Counted from the first letter of the stretch, positions 34,964-44,569 are shown. The stretch: 64,000 nucleotides of DNA from Nocardioides kribbensis (GCF_015070375.1 NZ_JADCLL010000005.1:310001-374000); one strand, 5' to 3'. The notes: generated by a model from the sequence alone, not told the origin. Made by a program: numbers and translations.

Positions 34964-36841
34964 GTGCCAGACCAGCCGCCGTCGTCGACCCACACGACTT
35001 CGGACGACCAACCGGCCGTGTCGCCTCCCACACGCCACGACCGGCAGTCGGCCGAAGCCGAACGCCCCGTCGTGCTCGCTGCGTGCGCGCTCCTCGTCGC
35101 CGCCCACCTGGCCCTGCGGGCGTGGGCGCTCTACCCGAGCTGGTTCTACGTCGACGACTTCAAGATGCTTGATGACGCCGAGCGCTACGGCCTGAGCCCG
35201 CATCTGCTGCTGGCACCCTTCGACAGCCAGTTCATGCCGCTGGGGAGGTTCCTCGCCTGGGTCGTCACCACCGGCGGCGACGTCGACTGGGCCCTCGCCG
35301 CCACGACCACCCTGCTGCTGCACCTGCTGGCCGCGGCGGCCTGCGTCTGGATGCTGGTCGTGCTCTTCGGGGCCCGCTGGGCGGTCGTGCCCCTGCTCGC
35401 CCTCTACCTCTCCAGCGCCGTGACCCTGCCGGCCGCCATGTGGTGGGCGGCCAGCCTCAACGCGCTGCCGCTGCAGGTCGCGTTCTTCTCCTCGGTCGCC
35501 GCCTGGACCTGCTATCTGCGCACCGGCCGGCTGCGCTGGCTGCTCGTGACGCTGCTGGCGCTGTCGTTCGGCCTGCTGGGCTACGTCAAGGCGCTCGTCC
35601 TGCTGCCGATGCTCGCCGCGTACGCACTCGGGTGGTTCGCCGAGGGCGGTCCGGCGCGGCGTGCGCGCGTGCTGGCCCGTCGCCGCTGGCCCGCCCTGGT
35701 CGCCTGCACCGCCCTGGCGGCGGCCTACCTCGTGCACTACCTGCTGCGCGTACCCTCGCTGGCCGAGGAGACCTCGGGAGCGGTGGCCGGTGGCCTGGCG
35801 GAGACGATGCTCGGCCGGTCGCTCTCCACCGGGCTGCTGGGCGGTCCGTGGCGCTGGAGCGACGTCAACCCGCCCGCCGGGCTGGCCGATCCGCCCGACC
35901 TGCTCGTGCACCTCGCCTGGGTCGCCCTCGCGCTGGGCGGGCTCTTCGTCGTGCTCCGGCGCACCGGGGCGGCCCGGGCGTGGGCGCTGCTGGCCGCCTA
36001 CGCCGCGGCCTCCTACGTGCTGCTGCTCGTCACCCGTGCCCCCGTCCTCGGGGACATCACAGGGCTCGAGTACCGCTACCTCAGCGACGTGGCCTGCGCC
36101 GCCGTGCTGTGCCTGGGCCTGGCCGTCCTGCCCCTGGCCGGGGCGCCCGGCTCGAGCCGGCCGCGGGACATCCCGCTGCTGCTGGTGGGCGTGGGGCCAC
36201 GGGTCCTCATCGCCCTCACCGTCGCCGTGGTGGTGGCGGGGGTGGTGAGCTCGGTGCTCTACGCCCGCATCTGGCACACCGACAACCCCGGCGAGACGTA
36301 CCTGCGCACGACCCAGGCCGAGTTCGCCGGTCACGGGGCCGTCGACGTGGCCGACACCGTGGTGCCCGACGAGGTGGTGCCGGGCTACCTCTACCCGTTC
36401 AACACGACGGTCAGGCTGCTGCCCGTGGTCGTCGACAACGCGCGCTTCCCCTCCGTCACCGACCGTCTCGTCGCCCTCGACGCCCAGGGACGCCCGCGGC
36501 GCGCCGTCATCGACCCGGTGGCCGTGACCGAGGAGGGGCCGCGGCCCGGCTGCGGCTGGGCCGTGCGCGAGGGACGCTCCCGCACCGTGCCCCTCGACGA
36601 GACGGCCTTCGACTACACGTGGTGGGTGCGGGTCGGCTACCTGTCGTCGGCCGCCGACACCGTCACGGTCGAGGTGGGCGACCGCACGGTCGAGGCGCCC
36701 GTGGACGCCGGCCTGGGCAGCCTCTACGTGGAGGTGACCTCCGCGGTGTCGTCTGTCACCCTGGACGGGCTGTCGCCGGGGACCACGATGTGCGTCGACG
36801 TCGTGGAGGTGGGCACAGCCGTCGCAGGAGGTCCGTTGTGA
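34964..36841 (+). CDS. Large integral membrane protein, GT-C-like
   Basis: A 625-aa protein with about ten hydrophobic helices between residues 25 and 430. YPSWFYVDDFKMLDDAERYG after helix 1 puts acidic residues in the first outside loop, as in GT-C glycosyltransferases that use lipid-linked sugars. A beta-rich extracytoplasmic domain (about 430-620) follows, with two Cys. It probably acts in assembling or modifying a surface glycan; activity is not proven. The stop overlaps the start of the acyltransferase gene (GTGA), so they form one operon. Confidence 0.72.
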   Translation: MPDQPPSSTHTTSDDQPAVSPPTRHDRQSAEAERPVVLAACALLVAAHLALRAWALYPSWFYVDDFKMLDDAERYGLSPHLLLAPFDSQFMPLGRFLAWVVTTGGDVDWALAATTTLLLHLLAAAACVWMLVVLFGARWAVVPLLALYLSSAVTLPAAMWWAASLNALPLQVAFFSSVAAWTCYLRTGRLRWLLVTLLALSFGLLGYVKALVLLPMLAAYALGWFAEGGPARRARVLARRRWPALVACTALAAAYLVHYLLRVPSLAEETSGAVAGGLAETMLGRSLSTGLLGGPWRWSDVNPPAGLADPPDLLVHLAWVALALGGLFVVLRRTGAARAWALLAAYAAASYVLLLVTRAPVLGDITGLEYRYLSDVACAAVLCLGLAVLPLAGAPGSSRPRDIPLLLVGVGPRVLIALTVAVVVAGVVSSVLYARIWHTDNPGETYLRTTQAEFAGHGAVDVADTVVPDEVVPGYLYPFNTTVRLLPVVVDNARFPSVTDRLVALDAQGRPRRAVIDPVAVTEEGPRPGCGWAVREGRSRTVPLDETAFDYTWWVRVGYLSSAADTVTVEVGDRTVEAPVDAGLGSLYVEVTSAVSSVTLDGLSPGTTMCVDVVEVGTAVAGGPL

Positions 36842-38166
36842 GCACACCGTCCCACGCCCGGGCCGACCGGGGGGCCGCCACCGCGCCCGGCGGCGCAGCC
36901 GCCCTCCCCCAGGGCTCGCTCGTGCCCCCGCCGGCCCGCAGCGGCCCCGACTTCGCGGCCCTAGACGCACTGAGGGCCGTGGGGGCGCTCTTAGTTCTCA
37001 CGACCCATGTCGCGTATTGGTCCGGCGACTACATCGGCAACGGGTTCTGGGGCACGCTGCTGGCCCGACTCGACGTCGGTGTCGCGCTCTTCTTCGTGCT
37101 CTCCGGCTTCCTGCTGGCCCGCCCCTGGATCGCCGCGACGGCCGACCGCAGGCCGACGCCGGCGACACCGGACTACCTGTGGAAGCGCTTCCTGCGGATC
37201 GCCCCGCTCTACGTCTTGACCGCGGCTCTCGCCCTGGCGTTCGTGCGCGGCAACGCCGACCTGTCGTGGGGGGACCGGGTCGCCACGCTCCTCATGCTCG
37301 ACACCTTCCGCTCCCCGCTGCTGCCCACGGGGCTGACCCACATGTGGAGCCTGGCGGTCGAGGTCACCTTCTACCTCGCGCTGCCGGCCCTCATGGCCGC
37401 GCTGCTGGGCCGGCACTGCGTGCGTGTGACCCGCGGCCTGCGCCCGGCCCGGGTGCTTTTCGGGATCGCGGCGCTCGTCGTGGTCACCGCCTGGTGGCAC
37501 CTCGACGGCGCGGCCCGGGTGGGCCCCCACACCGACGGCGCCCCGCTGCTATGGCTGCCGGCGTACCTGTCGTGGTTCGCCCTCGGCCTGCTGCTCGCGC
37601 TGGCCCACGTGCTGCACGAGCGGGGGGCGTGGGAGCGCCTCACCGCGCCGCTGGTCGCGCTGGGCCGCCAGCCCGGGAGCTGCTGGGCCCTGGTGGCGGG
37701 CCTGATGCTCGTGGCCGCGACCCCGGTGGCCGGGCCCTCGATGCTCGACGCCCCGACGCCGGGGCAGTCGCTGGCCAAGAGCCTGCTCTACGCCGTGGTC
37801 GGACTGCTGGTGGTCGTGACCGGTGTCTTCGCCGATGCCGCGGGCCGCTACGGCCGGGCGCTGTCCCACCCGGCGGCGCGGCGGCTGGGCTGGATCTCCT
37901 TCGGCGTCTTCTGCCTGCACCTGCCACTGCTCCACCTGGTGATGTGGGCGACGCCGTGGGAGCTCTTCGAGGGCCACGGCGTGCCGCTGTGGCTGCTGAC
38001 GCTCGCACTGTCGCTCATGGCGGCCGAGGCGTCCTACCGCCTCGTCGAGCGCCCGGCGATGCGCCTGCGCGGACTCGTGGGGAGCCGCTCAGCCAGCCGG
38101 CCGGGGGGCCGCAGCCCCTCCGGTCCGGCGACGAGCAGCCCCACCAGCGGCACCAGCATCAGGTAG
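36838..38166 (+). CDS. Acyltransferase family 3 membrane protein
   Basis: A 442-aa integral membrane O-acyltransferase. The AT3 signature is present: LDALRAVGALLVLTTHVAYW (helix 1 with the key His), LFFVLSGFLL, HMWSLAVEVTFYL, FCLHLPLLHLV and YRLVERPAMRL. It would transfer acetyl or other acyl groups to a surface glycan. A cluster of rare codons lies at codons 42-62, including CTA (36961) and TTA (36991). The 3' end overlaps the AftD-like gene on the other strand by 133 bp; that part encodes a Ser/Pro/Gly tail beyond the AT3 domain. Confidence 0.88.
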   Translation: MSTPSHARADRGAATAPGGAAALPQGSLVPPPARSGPDFAALDALRAVGALLVLTTHVAYWSGDYIGNGFWGTLLARLDVGVALFFVLSGFLLARPWIAATADRRPTPATPDYLWKRFLRIAPLYVLTAALALAFVRGNADLSWGDRVATLLMLDTFRSPLLPTGLTHMWSLAVEVTFYLALPALMAALLGRHCVRVTRGLRPARVLFGIAALVVVTAWWHLDGAARVGPHTDGAPLLWLPAYLSWFALGLLLALAHVLHERGAWERLTAPLVALGRQPGSCWALVAGLMLVAATPVAGPSMLDAPTPGQSLAKSLLYAVVGLLVVVTGVFADAAGRYGRALSHPAARRLGWISFGVFCLHLPLLHLVMWATPWELFEGHGVPLWLLTLALSLMAAEASYRLVERPAMRLRGLVGSRSASRPGGRSPSGPATSSPTSGTSIR

Positions 38167-41100
38167 ACCGGCCACGCCGCCTCGCCGGCCCACCCGTCGC
38201 TGCTGCCCCAGGGCGTCAGGGCGTAGGCGCCGGCGACGACGAGGACGGGCACGGCGACCGCCCAGGCGAGCGCGTCGCCCGCCCCCCGGCGCTCCAGCAG
38301 CCCGGCCGCACCCCGCACGAGCACCGTGACGACGACCGCCACGACCACGCCGGGCCAGCCGGCCACGGCGCCCGCGCCGAGCAGCCCGGCGCCGGCCAGC
38401 AGGGCGCCCGGCACCCGGCGGTCGGTCAGCGGTGCGGCGTCGTCGGGCCACCCGCGGCGGCGGCCGACCAGCACGAGGACGAGCAGGGCCACCAGCCCGA
38501 TGAGCCCGGCCAGCAGACCGGCGCGGTAGGCGCGGTCGGGTGCGAACACCGCCTCGACCGGGGCGGCTTCGGGCTCCGCTCCCGTGGCCGTTCCGGTGGC
38601 CGCTCCCGTGGCTGCGGAGGGGGCGGTGGCGTCAGGGAGCAGCCAGCCCTGCTGCCAGCCGTCGACGACCACCGGGGTCAGGTCGACCCCGTCCTGCGAG
38701 GCCCGCCAGCCGGTGTTGGCGTTCTGCCGCAGCACCACGAGCGCGTCGCCGGCGGCGGGCTCCACCGTGCGGGTGTCCGGGGTCCGGCGCCACGGCAGTG
38801 CCTGCTCCCCCGCGCCCAGCGGGAGGGCGGCCTGCGCGGGGTCGGTGAGCACGAGCGCGTCGACGGCGAGCGCGGCGCTGCTGGGGGCGTCGACCAGCAC
38901 CTCGCCGGCGGGCAGGTCGAGGGTGGCGCCGCCGCACAGGCGGCCGTCGACGACCTCGCCGCGGGCGAGGTCGGCGGGCGCGGCCTCCAGCGCGGTGGGG
39001 AGCGTCTCGCCGTCGACGACGACGTCGGGGCCGGTGCCGCAGGGGTAGGCCACCGGCTCGGTGGGCAGCGCCAGCGGGAGGTACTCCACCCCACCCAGGT
39101 CGAGCTCGGAGATCCCCACCCCGAGGTCGATCCCGGCGGCGGCGAAGTCGAGGCTCGTGGTGCCGTCGGCCTCGAGCACCTCGAGGCGGAGCCGGTCGGT
39201 GCGGATCGGGGCCAGGCGCGCCCGTCCGTCCTCGAGGTCGACGGTGCGCTGCCCGTCGGGCCAGATGAGACGCAGCCGGGTCGGGGCCCGCACGGCGGCG
39301 TCCTCGTCGACGTCGACCGCGATCCGTCGCAGCGTGCGCTGCCCGAGCCAGGAGAGCTCCAACGCCGGGCGCAGGTCCTCGGGGTCGGCGGTCCACGTGG
39401 TGCCGGGGTCGCCGTCGACGGCGGCCAGGGCACCACCGCGCGGGTCGGGCACGGCGGTGCTGCTGACGTCGACCGACACCGGCTGGTCGCGCAGCGCGAG
39501 CCGGTCCAGCTCCGGTCCGCCGCGCGGCACCAGGCTCAGTCGGGTGTCCCACGCCGAGGCGGCGTCGAGGGTGAACGCGCGGCTCAGGCCGGCGGCCTCC
39601 TCGTCGTCGCGGTCGCGGCCGGCCACGCAGCGCACGTCGCCGTCCACGACGACGCAGCCGCGGCGGGCGTCGCGGTCGCGTCGCAGCACGACCGCGGCCG
39701 GGTCGCCCCACGACTCGGGCAGGGTCGGCAGCACGAGCCGGCGGCGTACGTCGACCCCGGGCAGCGCGACCTCGGCCAGCGACAGCGCACGGCCGGGCAC
39801 CCCGGAGGCGTCCTCGACCTGGACCCAGCTGGTCTCCCCGGCCGGCAGGACGGTCTCGCGCACGTCACCGGGCCCAAGTCGAATTTCCCCGCCGATACCC
39901 GACTCCGTACGCAGCCTCACCAATTGCTCTGAGGTCGCGTTGGAGCCCCCCACGAGGTTGGCCACCCCGCCGTCAATAGGGGTTTCGAGATCAACTCGCC
40001 ACGTTCCAGTCGCGGCACTAAAGGGCGCAGTCGTCCAAGCTGACGTCGGGTCGCCATCGATCGCGGCGTATGCCAAAGCGGCTCGCTGCGACCCGCCCAC
40101 CGCGTCGGCATCTGCTGCGGACGATGACGCCGCGAGACCGGCAGCGCCCTCAAGCCGCGCCACTGTCAACCAGGAGTGGCTGTCAGCAAATCGGTAGTCG
40201 TCGGCTGGTCCGTCTGGACTGGCGAGTTCGTCACGGGTCTGTACCGGTGATGCCGCATCGTGCAGCCTCCCGAAGCCACGCTCGCGGGCGCGGAGCCCGT
40301 CGGTCAGCACCACCGGGGCCTCGAGGCCGCCGTCGTCGCCGACCAGGGCACCCGCGCCCTCCGCACCGTCGGCGGCGAGCACGGTCGGGGTGTCGTCGAG
40401 GAGCCCGAGCCGCGACAGGTCCAGCAGGTCCTCGGGGCCGCCGGCCACGACCACGGGCTGCTCGGTGCCCACCGCGAGCCCACCGCCGTCGGGCACCGCC
40501 CACACCTCCACCGCGGCCTGCAGCGACTGCCAGCCGCCGTTGACGAGCACCCGCTCGCCGTCGACCTCGTCGAGCAGCGAGCCACCGCCGACGTCGGGCC
40601 CGAAGGTCGCCACCCGCTCCAGCCCCGGGCTGTCGGCCAGGGCGGCGTGCACCAGCACGGGGTCGGGCACGTCGCCGTCGCGGGCCAGGTCGTTGCGCAC
40701 CACGAGGTGCTCGACCCCGGCGCGCTGCAGGTAGGCCACCAGCGCCGCCGACCCCTCGCCCTGGGCCAGCCGCTCCTCGATCGCGTCGAGCATGCGGATG
40801 TTGCCCGGGCGGGTCAGCGGGATCACGTTGCGCACCGCCCAGGGCGCGTCGGCCAGCCACTGCAGCGGCTCGTCGCGCGGGCCGCCCCACACGTACTCCC
40901 CGAAGGCCGAGCCCGGCACGAGCAGGTCGGTGCCGCCCGGGTCCGTGTCGTCCTCGGCCGCCAGCCACGCCGCGGTCTGCTCCCAGTACGACGGCACCCC
41001 GAGGGTCGCGCCCGCCGGGGTCACCCGGCCCAGGGCCGCCGGCAGCGCCGCACCGGCCACGACCGCCAGGGCCATGCCGACGACGGCGGTGCGGTTGACC

Positions 41101-42302
41101 CGCTCCAGGCGCGCCTGCGGACCGGCGCCGGGCCCCTGCGGGGCGTCGACGTCGGCACGGTCGTCGCGGCCCCGCGCCAGCACCCGGTCGAGCACGAGGG
41201 CCAGCCCCACCACCAGCGGCAGACGCAGCACGGGGTCGAACTTGTGCACGTTGCGCAGCGGCGCCAGCGCGCCGTCGAGCAGCCCGCGCACGTCGGCGGC
41301 CCACCAGCCCTCGACCGCCCCGGTGTGGCCGGCCCCGACCATAAGCACGCCGAGGAGCACCGAGAGCACGAGGAAGGAGCGGTGCGGCGTGCGCCGGTGG
41401 GCCAGACCGGCCACCCCGAGCAGCAGCACCACGCCGCTGTTGAGCACGAGGGTCGCGGTGGTGATCAGGTCGTTGCCGGCGCGCGAGGCGGGGTCGACGT
41501 AGGGCACCCAGTTCGAGGTGCCGCGCAGGACGTCGAAGAGCGTAGTCGGGAAGGTCGTGACCGACGTCGTCTCGATGTAGTCGAGGAACGGCGGGCTGTA
41601 GGCGCCCATCACGAAGAGCGGCACCAGCCACCACAGCGTGCCGAGCAGGGTGAACAGCGGCCACCACAGCATCAGGGCGCGCCGCCGCGGGCCGGGGGTG
41701 CGCGTGAGCAGCCACACCACGCCCAGCGGCAGCACCGCGAAGGTCGCGGCCGCGTTGACGCCGCCGACCATGGCGACCGCCAGGGCGGAGAGGGCCGCGG
41801 CACGGCGGGGCGAGCCCACCGTGGCACCGCGCACCAGCGGCAGCAGCACCCAGGGCGCCAGGGCGCTGGGCCACGCCTCGATGCTGATCGGGCCGAGCGT
41901 GGTCAGCAGCCGCGGCGAGAGCGCGAAGGCGAAGCCGGCCGTGAGGCAGGCCAGGTCGGAGCGCACCCCCAGCGCGCGGGTGACCCGCGCGGCCCCGCTG
42001 AGCGCCACCGCCATGACCAGGCCCACCCACAGCCGCTGCACCACCCAGCCGGGCAGGTCGAGGAGCCCGCCGAGGAGGAAGAACGGTCCCATCGGCCACA
42101 GGTAGCCGTAGGCCTGGTTCTGCAGCTGGCCGAAGGCTCCCTCGCCGTCCCACAGGTGCAGGGCCCGGCCCAGGAAGTCGGCGGGCGCGACGGCGAGGTC
42201 GAGCTTGGTGTCGGCGACGAGGTAGCCGGGGTCCTGGACGAAGGCCACCCCCACGACCACCAGGCACGCGGCGAGCAGCCGCAGCCGGAAGGTGGCGGTC
42301 AT
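38034..42302 (-). CDS. aftD: AftD-like alpha-(1->3)-arabinofuranosyltransferase (DUF3367)
   Basis: A 1,422-aa protein of the length and layout of mycobacterial AftD. It has an N-terminal GT-C membrane domain (residues about 1-430; QDPGYLVADTKLDLAVAP, QNQAYGYLWPMGPFFLLG). A long extracytoplasmic region follows with two F5/8 type C carbohydrate-binding modules (AAIDGDPTSAWTT near 745, AAVDGDPGTTWTAD near 963), and a C-terminal membrane domain (about 1260-1390). AftD branches arabinan in arabinogalactan/lipoarabinomannan; the acceptor here is unknown. The ATG overlaps the methyltransferase stop. Codons for residues about 680-809 have clearly lower GC. Confidence 0.85.
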   Translation of the reverse strand: MTATFRLRLLAACLVVVGVAFVQDPGYLVADTKLDLAVAPADFLGRALHLWDGEGAFGQLQNQAYGYLWPMGPFFLLGGLLDLPGWVVQRLWVGLVMAVALSGAARVTRALGVRSDLACLTAGFAFALSPRLLTTLGPISIEAWPSALAPWVLLPLVRGATVGSPRRAAALSALAVAMVGGVNAAATFAVLPLGVVWLLTRTPGPRRRALMLWWPLFTLLGTLWWLVPLFVMGAYSPPFLDYIETTSVTTFPTTLFDVLRGTSNWVPYVDPASRAGNDLITTATLVLNSGVVLLLGVAGLAHRRTPHRSFLVLSVLLGVLMVGAGHTGAVEGWWAADVRGLLDGALAPLRNVHKFDPVLRLPLVVGLALVLDRVLARGRDDRADVDAPQGPGAGPQARLERVNRTAVVGMALAVVAGAALPAALGRVTPAGATLGVPSYWEQTAAWLAAEDDTDPGGTDLLVPGSAFGEYVWGGPRDEPLQWLADAPWAVRNVIPLTRPGNIRMLDAIEERLAQGEGSAALVAYLQRAGVEHLVVRNDLARDGDVPDPVLVHAALADSPGLERVATFGPDVGGGSLLDEVDGERVLVNGGWQSLQAAVEVWAVPDGGGLAVGTEQPVVVAGGPEDLLDLSRLGLLDDTPTVLAADGAEGAGALVGDDGGLEAPVVLTDGLRARERGFGRLHDAASPVQTRDELASPDGPADDYRFADSHSWLTVARLEGAAGLAASSSAADADAVGGSQRAALAYAAIDGDPTSAWTTAPFSAATGTWRVDLETPIDGGVANLVGGSNATSEQLVRLRTESGIGGEIRLGPGDVRETVLPAGETSWVQVEDASGVPGRALSLAEVALPGVDVRRRLVLPTLPESWGDPAAVVLRRDRDARRGCVVVDGDVRCVAGRDRDDEEAAGLSRAFTLDAASAWDTRLSLVPRGGPELDRLALRDQPVSVDVSSTAVPDPRGGALAAVDGDPGTTWTADPEDLRPALELSWLGQRTLRRIAVDVDEDAAVRAPTRLRLIWPDGQRTVDLEDGRARLAPIRTDRLRLEVLEADGTTSLDFAAAGIDLGVGISELDLGGVEYLPLALPTEPVAYPCGTGPDVVVDGETLPTALEAAPADLARGEVVDGRLCGGATLDLPAGEVLVDAPSSAALAVDALVLTDPAQAALPLGAGEQALPWRRTPDTRTVEPAAGDALVVLRQNANTGWRASQDGVDLTPVVVDGWQQGWLLPDATAPSAATGAATGTATGAEPEAAPVEAVFAPDRAYRAGLLAGLIGLVALLVLVLVGRRRGWPDDAAPLTDRRVPGALLAGAGLLGAGAVAGWPGVVVAVVVTVLVRGAAGLLERRGAGDALAWAVAVPVLVVAGAYALTPWGSSDGWAGEAAWPVYLMLVPLVGLLVAGPEGLRPPGRLAERLPTSPRRRIAGRSTRR
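39875..40265. other. Lower-GC segment inside the AftD-like gene
   Basis: Hand counts of 60-base lines from 39901 to 40260 give 62-65 percent GC (one line 75), against about 78 percent in the next line. It encodes the first carbohydrate-binding module and the reading frame is unbroken. Confidence 0.65.
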
Positions 42303-43123
42303 CGCTTGCGCAGCACCAGCACGAGGTTCCAGGTCACGACCTCGCGCAGCACCGGCACGCGCAGCATCCACCACGACCAGCGGGGGTTGTAGCGCGGTAG
42401 GACGGCCACGACCTCGGCGTCCTGCTGGCGCGCCGCCCAGTCGAGCCCGGCGGCGACGGTGACGGCGAACAGCGACTCGCCGTACTTGTTCTTCGGCTCG
42501 TGGCCGTGCCTGCGGGCGTAGCGGCGACGCGCGTAGCGGCCGCCCACGAGGTGCCACGGCGAGGTCTCGTGGCCGCCCCACGGACCCCACCACAGGCACC
42601 AGCTGATGAACGTCGTGCCGCCGGGCCGGGTGACGCGCAGCATCTCCTCGCACATCAGCCACGGGTCGGAGACGTGCTCGAGGACGTTGGAGGAGTAGCA
42701 GACGTCGACCGCGCCGTCGCGGAAGGGCAGCCGCATCCCGCTGCCGACGACCGTGCCGCCGGCGATGCCACCGAGGCCGGAGAGCTCGCCGACGTCGGAG
42801 TCGAGGGAGAAGTACGTCGCCCCCGCCGCGCGGAACGCGTCGCGGAAGTAGCCCGGCCCGCCGCCCACGTCGAGCAGGGTGGCGCCGCGCAGGTCGACGT
42901 AGGACCCCAGCTGGGTCGCGGAGTCGTCGGCGAGCGCGGTGTAGAAGCGCGCGGGATCGCTCTGCTCGTGGCGGAACTCCCCCAGCAACCGGGTCGCCCG
43001 CCCCCAGGTCGCGCGGCGACGAGCGCTGCGCGGGCCGGTCGGGAACACCCGGCCACGCCCGCGTCCGGAGGCTCGGACCTCGCCGGGTCGGCGACGGGGC
43101 AGGAGGGAGCTGGGGCGACGCAC
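42299..43123 (-). CDS. SAM-dependent methyltransferase of the envelope cluster
   Basis: A 274-aa enzyme with motif I TLLDVGGGPGYFRDAF, YSSNVLEHVSDPWLMCEEML and LRVTRPGGTTFISW; the C-terminus is Trp-rich (NPRWSWWMLRVPVLREVVTW), suggesting membrane association. It corresponds in type and neighbourhood to mycobacterial Rv0224c (from memory), likely modifying a cell-wall glycolipid. The GTG at 43123 has TAGTCT 7 nt upstream, and it is coupled by ATGA to the AftD-like gene downstream. Confidence 0.85.
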   Translation of the reverse strand: MRRPSSLLPRRRPGEVRASGRGRGRVFPTGPRSARRRATWGRATRLLGEFRHEQSDPARFYTALADDSATQLGSYVDLRGATLLDVGGGPGYFRDAFRAAGATYFSLDSDVGELSGLGGIAGGTVVGSGMRLPFRDGAVDVCYSSNVLEHVSDPWLMCEEMLRVTRPGGTTFISWCLWWGPWGGHETSPWHLVGGRYARRRYARRHGHEPKNKYGESLFAVTVAAGLDWAARQQDAEVVAVLPRYNPRWSWWMLRVPVLREVVTWNLVLVLRKR

Positions 43124-43130
43124 GGCGGCG

Positions 43131-43136
43131 AGACTA
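43131..43136 (-). promoter_or_regulatory. Leaderless -10 box of the methyltransferase-aftD unit
   Basis: TAGTCT ends 7 nt before the GTG at 43123. Confidence 0.55.
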
Positions 43137-43156
43137 CCCGCTGGTAGCCGCGTTGG

Positions 43157-43162
43157 TAGTGT
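43157..43162 (+). promoter_or_regulatory. Leaderless -10 box of the GT4 gene
   Basis: TAGTGT ends 7 nt before the ATG at 43170. Only 46 bp separate the two divergent starts. Confidence 0.55.
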
Positions 43163-43169
43163 CCGCCGG

Positions 43170-44519
43170 ATGCACGCTCGCCCGTCCCCGGCCGACCGCC
43201 CGGCCGACCCGTCCTCCGACCCGCTGGCCGACCCGCTGGCCGACCCGCTGGCCGACCCGCTGGCCGCCTCGCTGGCCGGCACCTCGGTGGTGTTCCTCAG
43301 CTGGCGCGACACCAGCAACCCCGAGGGCGGGGGCGCGGAGCGCTACCTGGAGAAGATGGCGGCGGGGCTGGTCGCGCGCGGCTGCGAGGTCACCGTCTTC
43401 TGCGCCGCCCACGCCGCGGCACCGCCCGAGCAGGTGGTCGACGGCGTCCGGTTCGTGCGGCGCGGCACGAAGCTCTCGGTCTACCTCGAGGGCATGCGCG
43501 CGCTGCGCCGCGGCGACCTCGGCGACCCCGACGTGGTCGTCGACGTGCAGAACGGCCTGCCCTTCTTCAGCCGTCTCGTCACCCGTGCCCCCGTCGTCGT
43601 GCTCGTGCACCACGTGCACCGCGAGCAGTGGCCCGTGGTCTACCCCGGGCTGGTGGGCCGGGTCGGCTGGTGGATCGAGCGGCGCCTCGCACCGAGGCTC
43701 TACCACCGCTCCCAGTACGTCGCCGTCTCGCGCGCCACCGCCCGCGAGCTGCGGGCGCTCGGGGTGCGCGGCCCCCGGGTCGCCGTGGTGCACAACGGCA
43801 CCGACCCGTGGGTGCCGGTCGACCCCGGCCCCTCCCCCCGGCCGCTCGTCGCCGTCGTCGGCAGGGTGGTGCCCCACAAGCAGGTCGAGCACGCCGTCGA
43901 CGCGGTCGTCGCGCTGCGCGAGGAGGTGCCCGGCCTGCACCTCAGCGTCGTCGGCAGCGGCTGGTGGGAGGCGCAGCTGGCCGAGCACGTCGCGGCCGTC
44001 GGCGCCGACGACCTGGTGACGCTGGAGGGCCACGTCACCGAGGAGCGCAAGCACGAGGTCTACGAGCGCGCCTGGGTGCTCGCCCTGCCCTCGCTCAAGG
44101 AGGGCTGGGGCCTGGTGATCGGCGAGGCCGGCATGCACGCCACCCCCACCGTCGCCTACCGCTCCGCCGGGGGCACCCAGGAGTCGGTCGAGGACGGCGA
44201 CTCGGGCCTGCTGGTCGACGACCAGACCGCCTTCACCGACGCCCTGCGGTCTGTGCTCACCGACGACGCCCTGCGCGAGCGGCTGGGCGAGGGCGCCCGG
44301 CGCGTCAGCCGCACCTACACCTGGGAGGCCGCCCAGCAGGCCTTCGCCCTCGTGCTGCTCGCCGCGGTGGAGGGGCGCCACGTCGCGAGCCAGGACCCCG
44401 AGGTGGTCGCCGACGTGCGGCCCCGCCGCTCGCGGGCGCGGCGCGGGGGCACGGGCGCCGGCCCGCTCGCACGGGCCCGGCGGGCCCTGGACGCCAGGAG
44501 GGGCCGGCGGTCGCGATGA
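43170..44519 (+). CDS. Glycosyltransferase family 4 (GT-B fold)
   Basis: A 449-aa retaining glycosyltransferase: acceptor-side SWRDTSNPEGGGAERYLEKM, donor-side VGRVVPHKQVEHAVDAV and the E-x7-E-like EGWGLVIGEAGMHATPTVAY. It would add a sugar from a nucleotide donor to an envelope glycan precursor; the same position as Rv0225 in mycobacteria (from memory). The N-terminus has four tandem DPLA units from a 12-bp repeat and is non-conserved; the C-terminus is basic. Confidence 0.88.
   Translation: MHARPSPADRPADPSSDPLADPLADPLADPLAASLAGTSVVFLSWRDTSNPEGGGAERYLEKMAAGLVARGCEVTVFCAAHAAAPPEQVVDGVRFVRRGTKLSVYLEGMRALRRGDLGDPDVVVDVQNGLPFFSRLVTRAPVVVLVHHVHREQWPVVYPGLVGRVGWWIERRLAPRLYHRSQYVAVSRATARELRALGVRGPRVAVVHNGTDPWVPVDPGPSPRPLVAVVGRVVPHKQVEHAVDAVVALREEVPGLHLSVVGSGWWEAQLAEHVAAVGADDLVTLEGHVTEERKHEVYERAWVLALPSLKEGWGLVIGEAGMHATPTVAYRSAGGTQESVEDGDSGLLVDDQTAFTDALRSVLTDDALRERLGEGARRVSRTYTWEAAQQAFALVLLAAVEGRHVASQDPEVVADVRPRRSRARRGGTGAGPLARARRALDARRGRRSR
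43218..43265 (+). repeat. In-frame tandem 12-bp repeat, 4 copies
   Basis: GACCCGCTGGCC is repeated four times exactly inside the GT4 gene, encoding (DPLA)4. Copy-number change would lengthen the N-terminus without a frameshift. Confidence 0.9.
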
Positions 44520-44569
44520 CCTCCGGCCCCTCCGGGCACGCTGGGTGACGGCGCCGCTGCGCCGCTGCG

